64,000 bases of DNA from Chloroflexota bacterium (GTDB lineage: Bacteria > Chloroflexota > Anaerolineae > Anaerolineales > Villigracilaceae), in NCBI GenBank assembly GCA_016223135.1, contig JACRPQ010000004.1:496001-560000 (forward strand), given 5' to 3'. Numbering within the stretch: the stretch's first letter is position 1; every line of letters begins with the position of its first letter. Shown one piece after another: positions 46,901 to 54,515 of the stretch. The notes under the pieces were generated by a model. It was not told the origin of the DNA and made no database searches. It saw only the letters and a program-made list of their open reading frames with translations. The translations under genes were made by a program, and so were the position numbers.

Positions 46901-47400
46901 CCGACACCTTCGGCGCCAATCAGGAAGCGTACCTCACGTTCAACAAAGTCGTCCCGTCTGCCACCGAGCATGACATCCTGCTCAAAGTGCGCAACTTCCC
47001 GACCACCTGCACCAACCCGGACGGCACTGCCAGCGCCATCGAGATCCTCTACGATCCCAACCCGAACCCGCTCAACAGCCGCGTGCAAGTGTGGACTCTA
47101 ACCCCCGCTGCCTTCGCCAGCCCTGGCTGGAGACTGCGCGCCACCTTCAACGGAGTCAACTTCGCCAATGGCGACGTGCTGGGCGCCCGCACCTACGAAG
47201 ACGGCACGGTCATCGTGTACAAGAACGGCGTGCCCATCGGTATCGTCAACGTCACCCTGCCAAACGGCTCAGTGGCTGGCTGGCCCGCCTCCCTGGCGGC
47301 AGACGGCGGTCAACTCGGCGTCTGGTTCCTGCGCAGCACCGGCTTTGCTGTCCCCAACGATGCCCGCTTCGACGACTTCGGCGGCGGCACACTGCCCTAA
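40969..47400 (+). CDS. Giant exported adhesin-like protein: SdrD-type, IPT, beta-helix and DUF11 modules
   Basis: 2143 residues from the ATG at 40969 with AAGGAGG 6 bases upstream; the open frame back to 40855 has no start support. A signal segment (RRLSALMILIILMGTFAPFTIAS) is followed by Cna-B/SdrD-like modules (EGYVFNDVNSNGKRDPGEPG near residue 447, GTVFYDVTRNELDAR near 569). An IPT/TIG domain lies at about 1010-1090. A right-handed beta-helix with many NNxF/GGGI turns covers about 1100-1660, then two DUF11 repeats (DLSITKTDNLTTVSPGDQV, DLSVTKTDNLYAALPGG) and a C-terminal jelly-roll-like region with FDDFGGG. No LPXTG or C-terminal helix is seen. It is probably a surface-layer or matrix protein. 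Confidence 0.88.
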   Translation: MTQMSQNETIGNGGNVWRRRLSALMILIILMGTFAPFTIASQVLAEPQAAPTTNHLTLKVVNADDASMISEFKYLINIDNTGNPFQPRNAGCSPEDAGYPDSCDWPSIREVPAAAPIYTQGNQDDFNGNILNGLDLPDGKYLISVMANGYKMGGAHFTVPLQGSGEVTVSLAPNPLPAATMRIKVFEDNASVNGQFDTDEHGLEGFRVIINDIAGQVSTDVFGNPLCTTYDANGNPTGINTYGCTISDANGDMAIPNLGPNRYDVLVAPPPGTDWTETTTLEGSPSWDTWLQEGSTGLDNEFVVAAEPFPWTMFGFVRPMDNLNNSSATGGISGTLVAASVYLPQQGALPYFGDIWTGFTGTKVTGPITDGWVALSDLQNGDQAVYVGRANPDGTFAITNVPDGNYLFTWWDNNLHYILDWMQVTVSDGQMTDIGTPMLTGWFTKVEGYVFNDVNSNGKRDPGEPGISDYLVVLKDRDNSEIDRMSIAAITDATGYYVFEKAYPMGSWMVLEAYSDRYYTTGVTYQVENQPEPTTVLGSGVDVGFLPMLGQSGRLDWGVRPYARGTNGGIVGTVFYDVTRNELDARYQAVEAWAPGIPGLLVTLSKPVYCGTNVGVPCDPTDTFELAPDGSIAKDPAAGGVACGTNPGEPCDPTGTWELDSSGNYKVGPIISTAITETWEQPTDCIARDAHGNPLVYPTDQAVLPPDPTGKRCLEGPLMGTQFQNGFATLDGNYGFDTVYSGFGSAADPVGVGIPAGDYLVEVVVPHDSLGRPMYQVVREEDINIFGGDEFTPAVPPPPCAGPMHVVDVAGVGADGPNAVDNPSFAEAGGSVFEGTQKPLCNVKLVTLNNGKSVAPAFTFFTEVPIPGKWKGYIIDDLTVSTNPQDLMFGEKAGAPLMPIGIYDFKNRLVATMTSDPNGVFEILLPSTNTVNCPSPSGVCPNVYYMLGNDPSLPGYNPQYRTIGASFEIYSGLIIPSDLAPTQIVPGVLAGGSLFSSPPQCQLDDATPQLFRVSQPYGPRNSTFTITGLGFGASVGRATLDGIPLVISSWSDTSITARVPSNVPFGPHQLTITALNGKSTVNGLKFHVTGTSYNPLIFEVGPGKPYATIQAAVDAASASPSARPKLVVVYPSATGMYLENIVMYSKISLQGVGPGGRYADNTVVPGSVIDGRGVAGDTPYSQTWKTFISGLTWSGNQAIFEGPVVYVVAEDGEFTSANPASIDGFVIQGGDQQGFPNQRVPNTDPSVHELSGVQGGGIYVNGYARYLQITNNILQSNGGAYGGAIRLGTPHLPGEYNDSQNDFIRIAHNRILANGGTNLAGAVAIFSGAEGYEVTANDVCGNFSAEYGGGISHYGLSPNGSIHHNRIYFNRSYDEGGGIMIAGELPADPNLLTPGAGAVDVYANLIQNNLANDDGGGLRFLMAGNFPYNVYNNIIVNNISTHEGGGVSLNDAPDVRFFNNTVMKNITTATAMTSNGQPAPAGLSTSRNSNLLQATLPAGSPIFSEPLLFNNIFWDNRAGTFVGSTVAGIGLTGDPHPINQWDLGVSDGIGLLSPTNSILQVTTGTVPDASNLVGADPLVVSTYDTSVRALPWRGNPRFVDILMITTDATPNLLGDYHLADGSPAIDAGAASKNGVNAPSQDFDRGLRPSEAGYEIGADETPVIADLSITKTDNLTTVSPGDQVLYTITATNNGPSAVNGAVIRDVFPTPSPLSGPIIWTCTTTGGATCGGSGTGSGNINRTVNMPVGSTVTFTTTSGTVAASASGQLSNTATVDAPLGVLESDLANNTATDTDTIVTISDLSVTKTDNLYAALPGGTVKYTIVVTNNGPHAVAGATVTDNFSADFTSVSWTCSATNGSSCAAVINSGNSLSASLNLANGGKATLTAIAAVSPSVSGSISNTASVTVPANTVDPNPANDSATDTDIIPGPFPTLGILDDFNRANGPLGVNWSGCTGTNVYRIDGNNVQVRTNGFVYWNADTFGANQEAYLTFNKVVPSATEHDILLKVRNFPTTCTNPDGTASAIEILYDPNPNPLNSRVQVWTLTPAAFASPGWRLRATFNGVNFANGDVLGARTYEDGTVIVYKNGVPIGIVNVTLPNGSVAGWPASLAADGGQLGVWFLRSTGFAVPNDARFDDFGGGTLP

Positions 47401-47410
47401 CCTACCGTAA

Positions 47411-47445
47411 ATTCTGGAGGAGGCGCGCCGCGTCTCCTCCAGAAT
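47411..47445 (+). terminator. Hairpin between the giant gene and the first oxidase
   Basis: ATTCTGGAGGAG / CTCCTCCAGAAT, 12-bp stem, followed by GACCAACA without a U-run. It may be an mRNA-stabilising or attenuating hairpin rather than a full terminator. Confidence 0.55.
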
Positions 47446-47463
47446 GACCAACAGGAGCAACCT

Positions 47464-48756
47464 ATGAAATCCAACACCTTCAACAACCGCATCAGCCGCC
47501 GGGATTTTCTCAAACTGGCAGGCGGTGGTTTGCTGGCAGCCGGCGGCATGGGACTTTTGAAGAAATACCTTGCCCCCGACTTGGTGGCGCTCGCCCAGAT
47601 GGAAGCGCCGGACAAAATCTTTGCCGCCACCGACGGCTGGATTTACCTCCCGCCTCTCCCCACGCCTTCGCCTTATCACCCCGACGACCTTTCCCCCGAT
47701 CCCAGCCTGTTTACCACCTACATGTTTGGTTTTCGTGATGTAACCGGCATGACCGATGAGCAAATCCTCAACCAGAAGATGAAGGCTCAGCATTCCGCCC
47801 CCATGTTCTGGCTCGACCAGGACCAGCAATTCCGCATCGAAATCCGCAACCTCGGTTTGCAAATGCGCCCCGACCTGGTGGATGCTCACACCCTGCACTT
47901 TCACGGTTTCAAAAACGCCATCCCCTTCTTCGACGGCGAACCCTCCTCCTCCGTCTCCGTGCCAATCAACCGTTCCTTCACCTACGTCTATCGTCCGCAC
48001 GACCCCGGCACCTACATGTTCCACTGCCACGTCGAAGACACCGAACACGTCCACATGGGCATGACCGGGCTGGTCTTCATCCGGCCGGCGCAAAACGGCA
48101 ACACATCCCTCTACCCCAGCGGCAAATTCGTCTTCAACGACGGCGACGGCTCCACCGGCTACGACCGCGAGTTCGGCATGCTGCTGAGCGAAATGTGGGT
48201 GGACTCGCACTGGGCGGACTCTCACATCCAACTGCCCGAATGGAGCGACTACAAGCCCGACTTCTCCATGATCAACGGGCGCGTTTACCCCGACACGCTC
48301 GCCCCCAACGGGCAGGGCTTCGACGCCAACGGCGACCTCATCCCTCCCGACGGCTTCCCCCAGCTGCAATATCAGCCGATTAGTTCCCTTGTGCAGTGCA
48401 ACGAAGGCGAGCGCGTCCTGCTGCGTTTTGCCAACCTCGGCTTCATGCAGGCATCCATGACGCTCGAAGGCATCCCCATGCGTGTGGTCGGCAAAGACGC
48501 CACCTACTTGAACAACGGCGGCGTTGACCTGAGTTACCTCACCAACACCATCAACATCAGCCCGGGCGAAAGCTTCGATGCCATCTTCAATGCCCCGCCG
48601 CATTCCGGCGCAAGCGGACCCGACGTATACCTGCTCTACAACCGCAACTTTGCCATGTCCCATTCCCTTGGCGGCTTTGGCGTGGGAAAGCAGATGACTG
48701 AAATCCGCGTTTACCCGGCCGGAACCCTGCCCGCTCAGACGCAGCCGAACACCTAG
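47464..48756 (+). CDS. Tat-exported two-domain multicopper-oxidase-like protein (copper set in domain 1)
   Basis: 430 residues. The twin-arginine signal ISRRDFLKLAGGGLLAAGG implies folding before export. Domain 1 carries DAHTLHFHGF (H142, H145, H147) and PGTYMFHCHVEDTEHVHMGM (H187, C188, H189, H195, M200), the full type 1 and type 2/3 ligand set that one cupredoxin domain can offer. In domain 2 the place of the second HxH motif reads MTLEGIPMRVVG with no histidine. The next gene has the opposite distribution. On its own it would lack half of the trinuclear site. Confidence 0.87.
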   Translation: MKSNTFNNRISRRDFLKLAGGGLLAAGGMGLLKKYLAPDLVALAQMEAPDKIFAATDGWIYLPPLPTPSPYHPDDLSPDPSLFTTYMFGFRDVTGMTDEQILNQKMKAQHSAPMFWLDQDQQFRIEIRNLGLQMRPDLVDAHTLHFHGFKNAIPFFDGEPSSSVSVPINRSFTYVYRPHDPGTYMFHCHVEDTEHVHMGMTGLVFIRPAQNGNTSLYPSGKFVFNDGDGSTGYDREFGMLLSEMWVDSHWADSHIQLPEWSDYKPDFSMINGRVYPDTLAPNGQGFDANGDLIPPDGFPQLQYQPISSLVQCNEGERVLLRFANLGFMQASMTLEGIPMRVVGKDATYLNNGGVDLSYLTNTINISPGESFDAIFNAPPHSGASGPDVYLLYNRNFAMSHSLGGFGVGKQMTEIRVYPAGTLPAQTQPNT

Positions 48757-48773
48757 GGAAAAAGGAGTAAACC

Positions 48774-50051
48774 ATGCACAAGCATCTTTCCATCAAACCG
48801 CAAAAGATTCTGGCTGCTCTCTTTGTGCTGGCGTTGATGGCTTCCCTGACGTCTTTCGGAAAGGGAACCGCCAGCGCCCAAACGCCTCAGAGCGACGGCA
48901 TCGTCTGCACCTACGGACCTTCCTTCACCCTCACCACCAACGACGGTTACATTGGCACGCCCGACGGCAACGTGGTGTACATGTGGGGTCTCTCCGCCGG
49001 ATCCGACCCGTTCCAATATCCCGGTCCGGTCTTATGCGTCACCCAGGGCGACACGGTAACCATCGTCCTGCACAACACCTTGAACCGCAAGACCTCCCTC
49101 ATCTTCCCGGGGCAGGAAAATGTCCTTGCCGATGGTCAGCCCGACGGTCCCGAATTTAGCGGCACGACGTTGACCTCCCTCGCCAAGACTGCCGCGGCAA
49201 ATGGCGGTTCCGTCACCTACAGTTTCGTGGTGCAGCGTCCCGGCACCTACATCTACCAAAGCGGCACGGAGACCGACATCCAGGTTCCCATGGGGCTGTT
49301 TGGCGCGCTCGTCGTGCGCCCGGTCGGTCACCCCGACTGGCTCTACGACGATCCCAGCACGGCGTTCAATCCCACTCACGAATACATCTCCCTGTTCTCC
49401 GAAGTGGACCCGGAACTCAGCAGCGCCATGGAACTCAACCGCCCATTCAACCCGCGCAATTACCACCCGCGCTACTGGTTCATCAACGGACGCGGCTTGC
49501 CCGATACGCTGGCGCCCAATTTTGCCTCCTGGCTGCCGGGTCAACCTTATGGCGCGCTCGTCCGCATCACCCCTTACCATCCGGTATTGAACCCGCTCCC
49601 GGCGGCGGTGCGTTACTTGAGCGTAGGCAGTATGGACTATCCCTTCCATCCGCACGGCAACAATGTGCGCGTGGTGGGGCGTGACGGTAACCTGCTGGAG
49701 AGTTCCACCTTCGAAGACCTGGCATACGACAAATTCTCCATCCCCGTCGGTCCCGGACAGACTTGGGATACGCTCTTCACCTGGCAGGATGCTGAAGCCT
49801 ATAGCGAAAGCAACCCGGTACCAGTGACCGTTCCCAACATCCTGGATATGGTCTTCGGCACGTTCTTCAGCGGAAGCCCCTACCTCGGCTCGCAGGGACA
49901 AATTCCCGTCGGAACGACCGTTCAGAATCAGTGCGGAGAGTATTATCACATCGCCCACAACCATGCGCTCTATCAACTCACATCCTGGGGCGTAGTCATG
50001 ACCGGTATGGGCACTTATACCCGCATTGACCCGCCCACGGGTTGTCCGTAA
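48774..50051 (+). CDS. Exported multicopper-oxidase-like protein (histidines in domain 2)
   Basis: 425 residues with a Sec signal (ILAALFVLALMASLTSFGKGTASAQ). Domain 1 has lost the ligands: SLIFPGQE in the HxHG place and PGTYIYQSGTET in the HCH place. Domain 2 has YPFHPHGNNVRVVG (H292, H294) and CGEYYHIAHNHALYQLTSWGVVMTGM (C387, H392, H395, H397), but no cysteine between the histidines, so a type 1 site is unlikely there. It starts 17 bases after the first oxidase gene; the two are surely one operon. Confidence 0.85.
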   Translation: MHKHLSIKPQKILAALFVLALMASLTSFGKGTASAQTPQSDGIVCTYGPSFTLTTNDGYIGTPDGNVVYMWGLSAGSDPFQYPGPVLCVTQGDTVTIVLHNTLNRKTSLIFPGQENVLADGQPDGPEFSGTTLTSLAKTAAANGGSVTYSFVVQRPGTYIYQSGTETDIQVPMGLFGALVVRPVGHPDWLYDDPSTAFNPTHEYISLFSEVDPELSSAMELNRPFNPRNYHPRYWFINGRGLPDTLAPNFASWLPGQPYGALVRITPYHPVLNPLPAAVRYLSVGSMDYPFHPHGNNVRVVGRDGNLLESSTFEDLAYDKFSIPVGPGQTWDTLFTWQDAEAYSESNPVPVTVPNILDMVFGTFFSGSPYLGSQGQIPVGTTVQNQCGEYYHIAHNHALYQLTSWGVVMTGMGTYTRIDPPTGCP

Positions 50052-50079
50052 CGGGCAGGAAAGCAACGAGGAAAATCTC

Positions 50080-53000
50080 ATGAAAACATTCACTTTCCAC
50101 CAAACGCGGGCAGGCTTGCTCCTCCTAAGCCTGATCCTTGCCATGCTTGTTTCCGCCTTTCCCGTGCCAGCGCAAGCCGCGGTATTGCCCGCTTCCACCT
50201 GCGCGGAATCGGGCGGCGTGCGCACCTGCGATCTGTGGGCAACCACCGGCACACTCACCCTGCCCGGCAGCGTCAGTGTCACCATCTGGGGTTACGCGGC
50301 AGATAATCTCAGCCCGGCCGGGCTGCCCGGTCCCCTGCTGATTGCCAATGCCGGCGAGACGCTGGTAATCAACCTATATAACAACCTGGGCGAAGCCACA
50401 TCGCTCTCCATCCCCGGCTTGCCCGGCAAATCGGACACAGTCGGAGCGCCCAGCGGCGGAACCGTGACTTACACCTATGCCAATCTTCAGCCCGGCACCT
50501 ACATCTACCAGGCAGGTCCCACCGCCAACGGAGAACGGCAGGTGGCAATGGGCATGTATGGCGTGCTGATTGTCCGCCCGGCAGGCGCGCCGCAGGAGGC
50601 ATACGGACCCGCCTCTGCCTTCAACGACGAGGCAGTGCTTGTTATGAGCGAAATTGACCCGCTCCTGCATGCCAGCCCCACCACCTACGACATGCGCAAC
50701 TATACCCCGCGCTACTTCCTCTTCAACGGCAAGGCATATCCCAATACCGACCCCATTGACACAGCGGCCGGCAATACGCTGCTCCTGCGCCTGGTAAACG
50801 CCGGCATACACAGCCGCTCTTTGGGCGTGCTGGGATTGCGCTACTCCGTCCTCTCGATGGATGGCAAAGCGTTCTCCCGCCCTCATTTTGCTGTTGCCGA
50901 AACGCTGGGCGCCGGTCAGACTGCGGATGTGCTTATCTCCATCCCTGCTGGCGCGGCGGCGAATCAGAAATACGCCGTCTATGACACCAGCCTGCGGCTG
51001 ATCAACAACGGCTCGCGCTTTGGCGGTATGCTTACCTTCATTCAGGTTGGCGGCGCGCCCGCGGTGGGCGATTCCGGCGGTCCCGCCTCCAGCAGCGCGT
51101 GGCTTGTGCCTAATCCCTCCAACGGCGCCAGCCTTGTCACCCTCACCGCCACCGTGAGTGACATTTCCAGCGGCGGCAGCAACGTGGATCAGGCGGAATA
51201 CTTCATCGGTTCGACCGGCGCCGCCGGCACGGGCATTCCGCTCAGCGCAGCAGACAGCGCCTTCGATTCGGTCACCGAAGCGGTCACGGCGGTGATTGAC
51301 CCGTCTCCGTTGCCTTCCGGCAGTCACACCATTTACATTCACGGGCGTGATGCCGCGGGCAACTGGGGCGCCTTCACCTCCGTCATCCTCGTGTTGGATA
51401 AAGCCGGTCCAGCCATGACCGGGTTGACCGCCACACCCAACCCCACCTTCGGGACATCCAACGTTGCCCTGAGCGCCACCGCCAACGACAGCGCCTCCGG
51501 CAACAGCAACGTGACCGACGCCGAATACTTCATTGACGCCCCCGGCGCCGACGGCTTTGGCACTGCCATGACCGTCAGCCAGAACGCGCCTGTCACGGCG
51601 GTCACTGCCACCATTCCCGCGGCGACCATGAACGGCTTATCCGAAGGCTCGCACTGGGTCTATATTCACAGCCGCGACGCCTACGGCAACTGGGGCGCGT
51701 TTGCCTCCCTCGAACTCAAGATTGACAAGACGGGTCCCGCCGCCAGCGCCCTGCAGCTGCGCCCGAACCCGAACAACGGCGCGCTGCCCTATGCGCCCTC
51801 CTTCCAGTCCGTCCGCCTCGACGCAACCTTCACCGAACCCGGTGCCGGTCCCACCACCTCCAACATCGCCAACGCCGAATTCTTCATTGACACCATCGGC
51901 GCAAACGGAACCGGCATCCTCATCACCCCCAGCGACGGCTTGTTCAACTCGCCTTCCGAAAACGGTTACTCCTACATCCCGCTCATCACGGTGAACACGC
52001 TCTCCGAAGGTCCGCACGTCATCAGCGTTCACGCCAAGGATGCGGTGGGGAACTGGGGTCCGTTCAGCGCCATCACGCTGATGATTGACAAGACCGCTCC
52101 CTCCGTCAGCGGATTGACGCTGACTCCCTCCACCACGAGCGGTTCAGCGGTTTCCATCAACGCCGTGGCTGACGATACCGCCTCAGGCGGAAGCAACATC
52201 ACCACTGCCGAATACTTCATTGACACCGTCGGCGCACCCGGCGCGGGGACCCTCATGACGCTTGCCTCCGTTTCGCCCAGCGCCTCCCTCAGCGCAACCA
52301 TCCCGGCGTCAAGGATCGCCACCCTTGCAATCGGCAACCACACTGTTTACGTCCGCGCCAAGGATGCGGCGGGCAACTGGAGCGCCCTCGCCAGCGCCAC
52401 ATTGACGGTTCAAACTGCCAGCCCGACGTTGTACTTCTCCACGCTCGGCAACACCAACCCGCCCGGCGTGACCGGCACCGCCGATAACGCCGACATCTAC
52501 GCCTGGAACGGTACTGCCTTCAGCCGCGTCTTCGACGCCACCACTGCCGGCGTACCAGACATTGCCAACGTGGACGGCTTGGAAGTGGTGGATGCCACGC
52601 ACTTCTACCTCTCCTTTGTGGCAGATACCACCATCGCGGGCTTCGGCACGGTTCAGGATGAAGACATCGTGTACTACGACGCCGGCACCTGGTCGGTCTA
52701 TTTCGACGGCACGGCTCAGGGCTTGACGGCGGACAACCTTGATATTGACGCCTTCACCATTAACGGCGGCACGCTGTACTTCTCCACGCTCGGCAACACC
52801 AACCCGCCCGGCGTGACCGGCACCGCCGACAACGCCGACATCTACGCCTGGAACGGTACCGCCTTCAGCCGCGTCTTCGACGCCACTACTGCCGGCGTGC
52901 CGGGCGCCGCCAACGTGGACGGTATGGAAGTGGTGGATGCCACGCACTTCTACCTCTCCTTTGTGGCAGACACCACCATCACAGGCTTCGGCACGGTTCA

Positions 53001-53112
53001 GGATGAAGACATCGTGTACTACAACGCCGGCGCCTGGTCGGTGCATTTTGACGGCACGGCGCGAGGTCTGACCGCCGCCAACCACGACATTGACGCCTTC
53101 GACGTTCCGTAA
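50080..53112 (+). CDS. Exported cupredoxin-fold protein without copper ligands, with Ig-like and tandem repeats
   Basis: 1010 residues from the ATG at 50080 (signal AGLLLLSLILAMLVSAFPVPAQA). The first 330 residues align by motif with the two genes upstream (PGTYIYQAGPTAN for HCH, LSIPGLPG for HxHG, no HxH in domain 2), so all ligands are gone. About four Ig-like modules follow, each with AEYFID and GNWG motifs (near residues 360, 480, 600, 710). The last 230 residues are two almost identical 115-residue units starting LYFSTLGNTNPPGVTGTAD. Probably a structural partner of the oxidases. Confidence 0.82.
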   Translation: MKTFTFHQTRAGLLLLSLILAMLVSAFPVPAQAAVLPASTCAESGGVRTCDLWATTGTLTLPGSVSVTIWGYAADNLSPAGLPGPLLIANAGETLVINLYNNLGEATSLSIPGLPGKSDTVGAPSGGTVTYTYANLQPGTYIYQAGPTANGERQVAMGMYGVLIVRPAGAPQEAYGPASAFNDEAVLVMSEIDPLLHASPTTYDMRNYTPRYFLFNGKAYPNTDPIDTAAGNTLLLRLVNAGIHSRSLGVLGLRYSVLSMDGKAFSRPHFAVAETLGAGQTADVLISIPAGAAANQKYAVYDTSLRLINNGSRFGGMLTFIQVGGAPAVGDSGGPASSSAWLVPNPSNGASLVTLTATVSDISSGGSNVDQAEYFIGSTGAAGTGIPLSAADSAFDSVTEAVTAVIDPSPLPSGSHTIYIHGRDAAGNWGAFTSVILVLDKAGPAMTGLTATPNPTFGTSNVALSATANDSASGNSNVTDAEYFIDAPGADGFGTAMTVSQNAPVTAVTATIPAATMNGLSEGSHWVYIHSRDAYGNWGAFASLELKIDKTGPAASALQLRPNPNNGALPYAPSFQSVRLDATFTEPGAGPTTSNIANAEFFIDTIGANGTGILITPSDGLFNSPSENGYSYIPLITVNTLSEGPHVISVHAKDAVGNWGPFSAITLMIDKTAPSVSGLTLTPSTTSGSAVSINAVADDTASGGSNITTAEYFIDTVGAPGAGTLMTLASVSPSASLSATIPASRIATLAIGNHTVYVRAKDAAGNWSALASATLTVQTASPTLYFSTLGNTNPPGVTGTADNADIYAWNGTAFSRVFDATTAGVPDIANVDGLEVVDATHFYLSFVADTTIAGFGTVQDEDIVYYDAGTWSVYFDGTAQGLTADNLDIDAFTINGGTLYFSTLGNTNPPGVTGTADNADIYAWNGTAFSRVFDATTAGVPGAANVDGMEVVDATHFYLSFVADTTITGFGTVQDEDIVYYNAGAWSVHFDGTARGLTAANHDIDAFDVP
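52426..53110 (+). repeat. Two near-identical 345-base tandem units inside the third cupredoxin gene
   Basis: Unit 1 runs from 52426 and unit 2 from 52771. Long stretches are identical at DNA level, including CTGTACTTCTCCACGCTCGG and GATGCCACGCACTTCTACCT, so the duplication or a gene-conversion event is recent. Confidence 0.88.
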
Positions 53113-53126
53113 GTTATTCCTCAACG

Positions 53127-53158
53127 CTGGAGGCTCCGGGAACTCCCGGAGCCTCCAG
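53127..53158. terminator. Strong hairpin after the third cupredoxin gene
   Basis: CTGGAGGCTCCGGG / CCCGGAGCCTCCAG with a 4-base loop. No U-run on the plus strand, so termination is uncertain. Confidence 0.55.
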
Positions 53159-53201
53159 AAAACCCTTGCCCCGTAATTTTCGCGCCATGCGGAGACCTGC
53201 C

Positions 53202-54503
53202 ATGAAAAACAAACTGCTTCACTGGTCAGCCATTTTGCTTATCCTTGCCACCGGCTTCCTGCATTACATCACCGCGGCGGAGGAATACAGCCAAGCCCGT
53301 TACATGGGCGTGTTGTTCCTCGCCAACTTCCTCGGCTCGCTGGCTGCCGCCTTTGGCATTGCCCGCCGCAAACTGGGCTGGGGCTGGCTGTTGGGAGTTG
53401 TCATTGCCGCAGGCTCCATCCTCGGTTATATCCAGAGCCGCACGGTGGGCATGCCGGGCATGGAAGTGGAAGCCTGGTATAACCCCATCGGCATTTCCGC
53501 TCTGATTGTCGAAGCCCTGTTTTTGGCTGTCTTCGCTCTTGCCCGTCCCTGGGCTTTGGGTGAGCAGGCAGAAACGTTTGCTCCGCCGCGCGCCGCCCAG
53601 CCTTCGGTCTATCGAAGCGCGGCAGGATTGCTCGGAGGCATCAGCCTTTTCGTTCTTATTCAATTGGCACAGGTATATCAGGCGGGAAAGGACGTGTGCG
53701 GGCTTACGTTTGCCCATCCCCAAGTGTTGTTCCAATCACCGGCCGGCTTGAAGATATTCTTCATCGGCACACTATTCTTTGTGGTCTTTTTATCATTCTC
53801 TTTTGCCGCCTACGGCGTTTGGCGTCAGAGATTTTGGGCAGGCTGGGCGGTTGGCTTGTTTGCCGTTGCGGCTTTGCTCTTTGGAATTTATCAAAGCCGA
53901 ATCGCCGGCGTTCCCGAAATTGCCATCCTCCAATGGCGCTCCCCGGCCGGCATCGCCGCCCTGCTGGGAATGGGATTCCTGGGCGTCTTCTTCTGGTCGA
54001 ACGCCTGGGCGCTGGGGTTGGAAGAACTCTCGCCGATGCTGCAGGATAAAAGCCGTCAGCCGGTTTTCATTCTTTCCCTGGCGCTGGTGATTGTATCCGT
54101 TGGTTTTATTTCCTATCAATTGGGCGCAGTCAACAACCATGCCGAACACCCTCTGCCGGCAACCGTCATCTCCAATGACACGCTCGAACAGGAATACGGC
54201 ATCCGCCTGACGCTGGTGGGCGTGACCGCCGCCGGCGGCATGGTGGACGTGCGCTACCGCGTCATTGACCCGCTCAAAGCTGCCAAACTGATTGACGAAG
54301 AGGAAGGCGGCATCATGCCGATGGTCTATGTGAGCAACGGCGATGTTATGCTCATGCCCGATATGCACATGCGCGAACAAAAACTGGTTGCCGGGCGCGT
54401 GTATTTTGTCCTCATCCCCAACTCGCAAAACGCCGTCAAACGCGGCACGGTCGTCACTGTGGTGTTTGGCGATGTGGCGGTCGAACCCACCCTGGCGCAA
54501 TAA
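53202..54503 (+). CDS. Integral membrane protein with internal duplication and C-terminal outer domain
   Basis: 433 residues from the ATG at 53202, with GGAGA upstream. Eight or nine hydrophobic helices are visible. The two halves are related: GYIQSRTVGMPGMEVEAWYNPIGISALI...FALARPWALG and GIYQSRIAGVPEIAILQWRSPAGIAALL...FFWSNAWALG. The last 120 residues after FILSLALVIVSVGFISYQLG form a soluble domain ending VVTVVFGDVAVEPTLAQ. I do not recognise the family. Its position between oxidase-like genes and a protease suggests a role with the exported proteins, perhaps as a membrane partner. Confidence 0.75.
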   Translation: MKNKLLHWSAILLILATGFLHYITAAEEYSQARYMGVLFLANFLGSLAAAFGIARRKLGWGWLLGVVIAAGSILGYIQSRTVGMPGMEVEAWYNPIGISALIVEALFLAVFALARPWALGEQAETFAPPRAAQPSVYRSAAGLLGGISLFVLIQLAQVYQAGKDVCGLTFAHPQVLFQSPAGLKIFFIGTLFFVVFLSFSFAAYGVWRQRFWAGWAVGLFAVAALLFGIYQSRIAGVPEIAILQWRSPAGIAALLGMGFLGVFFWSNAWALGLEELSPMLQDKSRQPVFILSLALVIVSVGFISYQLGAVNNHAEHPLPATVISNDTLEQEYGIRLTLVGVTAAGGMVDVRYRVIDPLKAAKLIDEEEGGIMPMVYVSNGDVMLMPDMHMREQKLVAGRVYFVLIPNSQNAVKRGTVVTVVFGDVAVEPTLAQ

Positions 54504-54515
54504 CTTGAGACACCC

